Shown here piece by piece: positions 59,557 through 64,000 of a stretch of DNA of 64,000 bases. Location of the stretch: positions 1 to 64,000 of the forward strand of contig JAWKUA010000028.1 in assembly GCA_041398785.1 (NCBI GenBank), read 5' to 3'. The DNA is from Planctomycetaceae bacterium (lineage in GTDB: Bacteria > Planctomycetota > Planctomycetia > Planctomycetales > Planctomycetaceae). The stretch's first letter is position 1. Each line of letters begins with the position of its first letter. Made by a program: the position numbers and the translations under genes. The notes beneath the pieces were generated by a model. That model did no database searches. It saw nothing but the letters and a program-made list of their open reading frames with translations, and was not told the DNA's origin.

Positions 59557-61368
59557 TCAGTAGACATCCAATTCCACGGATTCCTGCGGTTCCAGAGCCG
59601 GGTCGGCATTGATCCGGCGCATCAGTCGTCGGCGGTCCCGTTCTTCACGGTGAGCTCGGCCCAAGGAAATCATGACGGTCATGGCCGCCAGGACACAGAC
59701 GATCAGCATTGCCGGCTGGCTGAACGATTCCGTCCGCTGCTGCAGTGCTCGCTGAGCCAGCGGCGTCCCGGTTGCCAGATCACCGGAATCGACCAGTTGA
59801 TGAAGCTGATCCAAAGTCGGCGTCCATTGAATTCGTCCGGCCAGCAGCAGCGGCGCCACTCGTTTGCTTTCCTGCGAACCGTAGACGTATCGCTTGAAGT
59901 AGCAGCCGGTCACGCTGACTCGATCGATGACGTCCGCGCCGACGGGAAAATCGGGCGGCAGGTCGGGCGTGACGATGACTGCCGGGTTGTGCTGCGAATC
60001 ATCGGTGAACAGCCAGACTTCGTGCAGCGGCCGGCCGCCGAACAGCATTTCGTCACCGACAAAGCTGACCACGTGGCGAACATGTCCCCGCAGCGTGACC
60101 AGCTTTCCCTGCCACGCATCGGAGTGCTGAAACAGATCGACATACGTCTGAAACGCATCGGGATCCGTGCGGCAGCGTCGGTACCGCGTGATTCTGGCGT
60201 TCAGCAGGCGCTGAATGCGGGTCAGTCCGGCCGCGAGCCCGGCTTGCTTCTCCACATCGTTCGATGCGGCAAGTTTCAGTGCCGCGGCGTCGGCAGCCGC
60301 CTTGTCGCGCACTTCAGCTATCAGCGCATCGATGCGCTTCATCAGCGTTTCATCCGCAAGTCGCTGTTGTTCGGCGGCACCCGCCAGCGTCATCTGCTGC
60401 AGAGTTTCGTAATACAGCCACGTCTCTTCAGGAAGAATCCGCCGCTGCGGAACCGTGTATTGACGAATCAGGTCGGCGTAGGGTTCCGCACTGATTTGCC
60501 GCAAAGACTCGCAGTAGATCAATGGGCGAGTGTCCCACTGCTTGACGACCCAGCCCTTGACCAGGACCGGCAGCGACTGAAGACCGGCTGGCCAGCTTTC
60601 CAGTCCTCGACGGGCCGACTGCGGTGTGGTGATCGATTTGGCATCGACGACGGCCAGCGACTGTTTGCCGTCCAGCGATTTCAGCGTCCCGCGAAGCAAA
60701 CGGACCGGCCGAAGCAGCGGGTTGTCAGCTTCCAGATAGCCGGTTCGCAACTCCACCGATTCCGTCGGTTCGAACAGTCCGTACAAAGCCACCGGCCGGC
60801 CGACGAAATCCTTCGGAAACCGCGTCATGTCGGCAATCAGCGAATAATGATCGCTGGCGGCGGGAGTCGTCGGCGCTGCGATTGCCGGCTGCAGAGGCGT
60901 CGCCGGCTCATCAGCATCTCGAAACGGGTTCGCCAGGTTTTTCACCGGCGGAACATTTGTCAGCGGGGCGGTCAGCGACAGATTGCCGTTTTGAAACGCC
61001 ATCCGACGGACGCTGCCGAATCGATAAAAGGCCGTTTCCCAGGCCTCCGCCGGGTTGATGTCGGGCTGTTTCCAGAGCTGCTGGTATTGCTGTTCGGTGG
61101 CCTCGACCAACCGGCGATAAACCTCGGACTCCATCGGTGTCAGCCCGGGTTCGCCGTGCCGAAATTCGACGGCATCCGGCAACAGCACATCGGCGGCTGA
61201 CGTTCGCTGAGCCGTCCAGTCAAACACCTGCGGCTGCGCGACGACAGCGTTGCGCTGGGGAACACCGATTCGCGACGAAGACTGAGCGTTCGCCGACTCG
61301 TGCAGCATCAACGCGACCGCCACCACCGTGAACATCGGGCAAGATGCGAGTTTTCGAGAAATGTCCAT
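59557..61368 (-). CDS. Uncharacterised exported protein with a C-terminal membrane helix (603 aa)
   Basis: The N-terminus MDISRKLASCPMFTVVAVAL and the following Ala-rich stretch to SANAQ form a signal peptide. Most of the protein is soluble and extracytoplasmic, with Trp- and Arg-rich motifs (RFPKDFVGRPVALYGLF, SLPVLVKGWVVKQWDTRPL, VTLRGHVRHVVSFVGDEM, DRVSVTGCYFKRYVYGSQE). These recurrent beta-type pieces look like OB-fold-like nucleic-acid or ligand-binding repeats, which is only an impression. One helix near residue 555 (PAMLIVCVLAAMTVMISLG) anchors a short cytoplasmic tail. No family was recognised. Confidence 0.75.
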   Translation of the reverse strand: MDISRKLASCPMFTVVAVALMLHESANAQSSSRIGVPQRNAVVAQPQVFDWTAQRTSAADVLLPDAVEFRHGEPGLTPMESEVYRRLVEATEQQYQQLWKQPDINPAEAWETAFYRFGSVRRMAFQNGNLSLTAPLTNVPPVKNLANPFRDADEPATPLQPAIAAPTTPAASDHYSLIADMTRFPKDFVGRPVALYGLFEPTESVELRTGYLEADNPLLRPVRLLRGTLKSLDGKQSLAVVDAKSITTPQSARRGLESWPAGLQSLPVLVKGWVVKQWDTRPLIYCESLRQISAEPYADLIRQYTVPQRRILPEETWLYYETLQQMTLAGAAEQQRLADETLMKRIDALIAEVRDKAAADAAALKLAASNDVEKQAGLAAGLTRIQRLLNARITRYRRCRTDPDAFQTYVDLFQHSDAWQGKLVTLRGHVRHVVSFVGDEMLFGGRPLHEVWLFTDDSQHNPAVIVTPDLPPDFPVGADVIDRVSVTGCYFKRYVYGSQESKRVAPLLLAGRIQWTPTLDQLHQLVDSGDLATGTPLAQRALQQRTESFSQPAMLIVCVLAAMTVMISLGRAHREERDRRRLMRRINADPALEPQESVELDVY

Positions 61369-61624
61369 TCGCCGGCTTCCTGTCCGAGACTTGTGCGTCT
61401 GCGAAGTTTAGGAGTTTCCGGCAATAAGAATCCAGTTGAGTACGACACTCTGTCGCGAAAACCCAGGACGAATCGCGTCTGGACAGCGAACGCTGGCGAC
61501 TTCTCTGAAACGGGGAACGCGATGTTGCCCGGCATTCCGACAGCGGCCGGTCCCTTAAACGACTCGCGGAATTCCGTTAGAACCTGCGCGGAGTCGATGT
61601 GATGAGTCTTCACCGGAGTCCGTG

Positions 61625-63037
61625 ATGAAAACGTCCCTGTTGTCCTATGACCCGTCTGCGGCGGTTTCGTTGCTGGCGAAGGGCCGACTGGCCGCGCTGC
61701 AGTCTGACATCGAAGCCGCTCGCGATGAAACTCTGAACGACGTGGAACTCTGGCAAAGCGGCGGCCCGGTTCCTGCCGCAAAGCAGCCGCTGGACGCAGG
61801 GTTCATTCAGTGGCCGGAAGAACTGCTTTCGGACCTGGACCGCAACGGCGCGAACAGCCTGGTCGCCCGGATCGAAACCTGCGGTGCTCGGCTGCGAGAA
61901 GCGTCGGATTCCGCCGTGGTGCTGGGAATCGGCGGCTCGTACATGGGCATGCGAGCGATGTTCGAGGCGATCCACAGTCCGTTCCACAACGAGCAAAGCC
62001 GCGACCGGCGCAACGGCATTCCCCGAATCTACTTCGAAGGCTGGAACGTCGACACGGACAACCAGCGAGCGTTGCTGGAACTGCTGACCGACCGGGCAGA
62101 ATCAGCGCCTGACAAGTCGGCCGCCGACGGACGCACGTCGATTATCGTGATCAGCAAGTCGGGAGGCACGCTGGAGACCGCTGTTTCGTTCCGGACATTT
62201 CGAGCGTTCGCGGAAGCTCAGTTCGGTGACGACGCGAAGCGCCTGATCGTTCCCGTTACCGGCGATTCGGGCCGACTGCGAGACCTTCACAACGCGGCGG
62301 GATTCGAGGACGCGTTTTCCATCCCCGACGGCATCGGCGGACGGTTTTCCGTTCTGACGGCGGTGGGTCTGCTGCCCGCAGCAGTCGCCGGTCTGGACAT
62401 TCGCGCGCTGCTGAAGGGAGCCGCAGACATGACGGATCATTTCCGAACGGCACCGTACGGAAGCAACGCTGTGCTGGACTACACGGCTGTCTGTCACGCC
62501 TTTGAAACCGATCATGGAATGACGCAGCGGATTCTGTCCACCTGGGGCAGCAGGCTGGAAGCGGTCGGTCTGTGGTACGATCAGTTGCTGTCCGAAAGCC
62601 TCGGTAAACACGAACGCGGAGCCACGCCGATTACCGTCGTCAATACTCGCGATCTGCACAGCCGCGGCCAGCAGCACCAGGAAGGCCGCCGGGACAAGCT
62701 AATCACCAACCTGCTGCCGGGTGAACCCCGCACGCCGACGCTGACTGTTCCAAATCGCCAGGACGACTTCGATCAACTGAATCGGTTCTCTGGTTTTCCG
62801 CTGACCAGAATTCTGCAGGCGGCCATTGACGGAACCAATCAGGCCTACGCCGATGACCAGCGACCGACGGCCGATATTCGGCTGCCGGAAATCAATGAAC
62901 ACACCATCGGGCAGATCTTCCAGATGCTGATGCTGGCAACCGTTGTCGAAGGCCGACTGGTCGGGACCAATCCCTATGGCCAGCCCGGCGTGGAAGCCTA
63001 CAAGAAGAACATGAATGCAATTCTGGCGAGCAGTTGA
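61625..63037 (+). CDS. pgi: Glucose-6-phosphate isomerase
   Basis: A 470-aa sugar isomerase domain enzyme (glucose-6-phosphate to fructose-6-phosphate). GGAG six bases before the ATG at 61625 favours that start over the GTG at 61622. Conserved parts are VVLGIGGSYMGMRAMFEA, the sugar-phosphate loop VISKSGGTLETAVSFR, LSESLGKHERGATPITVV and the late HSRGQQHQEGRRDKL with the catalytic His. It is shorter than the ~550-aa animal type and matches the bacterial form. The next gene begins directly after its stop. Confidence 0.93.
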   Translation: MKTSLLSYDPSAAVSLLAKGRLAALQSDIEAARDETLNDVELWQSGGPVPAAKQPLDAGFIQWPEELLSDLDRNGANSLVARIETCGARLREASDSAVVLGIGGSYMGMRAMFEAIHSPFHNEQSRDRRNGIPRIYFEGWNVDTDNQRALLELLTDRAESAPDKSAADGRTSIIVISKSGGTLETAVSFRTFRAFAEAQFGDDAKRLIVPVTGDSGRLRDLHNAAGFEDAFSIPDGIGGRFSVLTAVGLLPAAVAGLDIRALLKGAADMTDHFRTAPYGSNAVLDYTAVCHAFETDHGMTQRILSTWGSRLEAVGLWYDQLLSESLGKHERGATPITVVNTRDLHSRGQQHQEGRRDKLITNLLPGEPRTPTLTVPNRQDDFDQLNRFSGFPLTRILQAAIDGTNQAYADDQRPTADIRLPEINEHTIGQIFQMLMLATVVEGRLVGTNPYGQPGVEAYKKNMNAILASS

Positions 63038-63721
63038 ATGACGACTCAGATCCGGTACATCGGTCATTCCACTTTCGAAATCCTGACCGGCAGCACGACG
63101 ATTCTGATCGATCCATTCTTCGACGAAAACCCGTCGACCGACCGGACCGCCGCTGACGTCGCCGCTGACGTGATCATCGTGACACACGGACATTTCGACC
63201 ATATCGCCGACGCCGCGTCGATCGCCCGACGAACCGGCGCGACGGTGGTTTCCAACTTCGAAATCATCCAGTGGCTGCAGAATCAGGGTGTGCAGAATAC
63301 TCACGCGATGAACATCGGCGGCCGGCATGAATTCGACTTCGGCACCGTGCTGATGACGATCGCCCACCACAGTTCCATGCTGCCCGACGGCAGCAACGGC
63401 GGCAATCCGGCAGGGTTCGTTCTGATGCTGCCGGACGGCAACATCTATCATGCCGGTGATACCGGTTTGTTCGCCGATATGCAGTTGATCGGCGAAGAAA
63501 ACCTGGAAGTCGCTATTCTCCCGATCGGAGACAACTTTACGATGGGGCCGGCCGACAGTCTGAGGGCGATCGGTTTCCTGAACCCGAAAGTGGCCATTCC
63601 CTGTCACTTCAATACATGGCCGCCGATCGAACAGGACAGCGAATCCTGGTCGGCTTCCGTCCGCAGCCGGACGGCGGCCAGACCGGTGGTGCTGCAACCC
63701 GGTGAATGTCACCAACTGTAA
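63038..63721 (+). CDS. UPF0173-family metal-dependent hydrolase
   Basis: A 227-aa metallo-beta-lactamase-fold protein that begins at the base after the pgi stop, indicating co-transcription. The metal motif H50-x-H52-x-D54-H55 (VTHGHFDHIADAA) is complete. It also has the family start IRYIGHSTFEI, FGTVLMTIAHHSS, YHAGDTGLFADM, the late PIGDNFTMGP and the zinc-binding IPCHFNTWPPI. The substrate is unknown; phosphodiester or thioester hydrolysis has been proposed for relatives. Confidence 0.92.
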   Translation: MTTQIRYIGHSTFEILTGSTTILIDPFFDENPSTDRTAADVAADVIIVTHGHFDHIADAASIARRTGATVVSNFEIIQWLQNQGVQNTHAMNIGGRHEFDFGTVLMTIAHHSSMLPDGSNGGNPAGFVLMLPDGNIYHAGDTGLFADMQLIGEENLEVAILPIGDNFTMGPADSLRAIGFLNPKVAIPCHFNTWPPIEQDSESWSASVRSRTAARPVVLQPGECHQL

Positions 63722-63731
63722 GAACACATCG

Positions 63732-64000
63732 ATGTTGCAGGTTCCCACCCGAATTGATGGCCCGGTCGCGGTCATCGGCGATGTTCACGGTCAGGTCGAT
63801 AAGCTGCGCCGTGTGATCGATAAGCTGTCGCGAGTCCCCGATATTCACAACCGCTGGATTGTGTTCATCGGTGACCTGGTGGATCGCGGGCCGGATTCCA
63901 AAGCCGCCATCGACATCTTCTTCGAACTGACCGAACGCCACGGCAGGGTCACCTGCATCTGCGGCAACCATGAACTGGCCATGGCCGGGTCGCTGGGACT
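63732..64000 (+). CDS. PPP/ApaH-type metallophosphatase, partial at the right edge
   Basis: Eighty-nine codons are visible from the ATG at 63732, 10 bp after the UPF0173 gene. The PPP metal motifs are present in order: GDVHGQVDKL (16-25), VFIGDLVDRGPDSK and CICGNHELAMAG. This is the arrangement of bacterial Ser/Thr phosphatases and of diadenosine tetraphosphatase ApaH. The window ends before the C-terminal half, so substrate and full length are unknown. Confidence 0.88.
   Translation, partial: MLQVPTRIDGPVAVIGDVHGQVDKLRRVIDKLSRVPDIHNRWIVFIGDLVDRGPDSKAAIDIFFELTERHGRVTCICGNHELAMAGSLG

Noticed and set aside
59512..61200. A 562-codon plus-strand frame opposite the 603-aa gene
   Set aside because: Basic, Gln/Arg-rich translation without a motif; the minus-strand gene has a signal peptide and membrane helix.
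1..64000. tRNA, rRNA or tmRNA genes
   Set aside because: No cloverleaf with a T-loop GGTTCGA motif or rRNA core sequence was found on reading both strands.

Overview
The window looks like chromosomal DNA from a planctomycete (phylum Planctomycetota), GC-rich and densely coded on both strands. The lineage call rests on the gene types: a 1306-aa secreted protein that joins c-type haem sites to a LamG-like domain and a beta-propeller-like C-terminus; paired large membrane proteins with BatA/VWA and glutamine-amidotransferase-like parts; a ThuA-domain protein; a thioredoxin-YHS fusion; a MoxR ATPase; Uma2; and dispersed palindromes of the GCGAGGCTCC type. No rRNA, tRNA, insertion sequence, prophage or CRISPR array was seen. 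Both edges cut a gene: an HsdR-like C-terminus on the left and a PPP-type metallophosphatase on the right.

Left part (0-27 kb). An AlaC-type aminotransferase, a secreted protein of unknown function, ScpB and a TPR membrane protein are followed by a tight operon: 4-hydroxyproline 2-epimerase, a D-amino-acid dehydrogenase-like flavoprotein (1-base overlap) and a ClpP-fold protein (8-bp gap). The first two fit trans-4-hydroxy-L-proline catabolism. Next come ThuA, a polytopic membrane protein, an aldo/keto reductase, an atypical Nramp-like transporter, a XerD-type recombinase with a strong terminator 15 bp before its start, a TIM-barrel isomerase, a secreted FG-GAP/VCBS protein, a secreted alpha/beta hydrolase, the 1306-aa cytochrome fusion, an ankyrin protein and a divergent NamZ/DUF1343 protein.

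Middle (28-48 kb). MoxR is paired with a Pro/Gly-rich membrane protein of unknown function. Housekeeping genes follow: recJ, dxr overlapping an rseP-type site-2 protease, hflX, queC-queE, archaeal-type phosphoglycerate mutase, an HNH endonuclease, hisI-hisG, cysC and a thioredoxin-YHS protein. Several non-coding repeats lie between genes: a palindrome with a decayed second copy, a REP-like hairpin, a roughly 50-bp inverted repeat and a 13-bp unit repeated six times.

Right part (48-64 kb). A minus-strand run holds two large membrane proteins with a BatA/VWA-like layout (750 and 821 aa), a Uma2-family protein, a possible 38-aa coupled leader ORF, two smaller membrane proteins and an NtrC-like regulator whose Walker A, Walker B and GAFTGA elements are degenerate. 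This is the best candidate here for an undescribed envelope-linked system. Then come a small c-type cytochrome, a universal stress protein, a 603-aa unknown, and a plus-strand pgi, UPF0173 hydrolase and metallophosphatase cluster.

All family calls come from reading motifs by eye. No database search was run.
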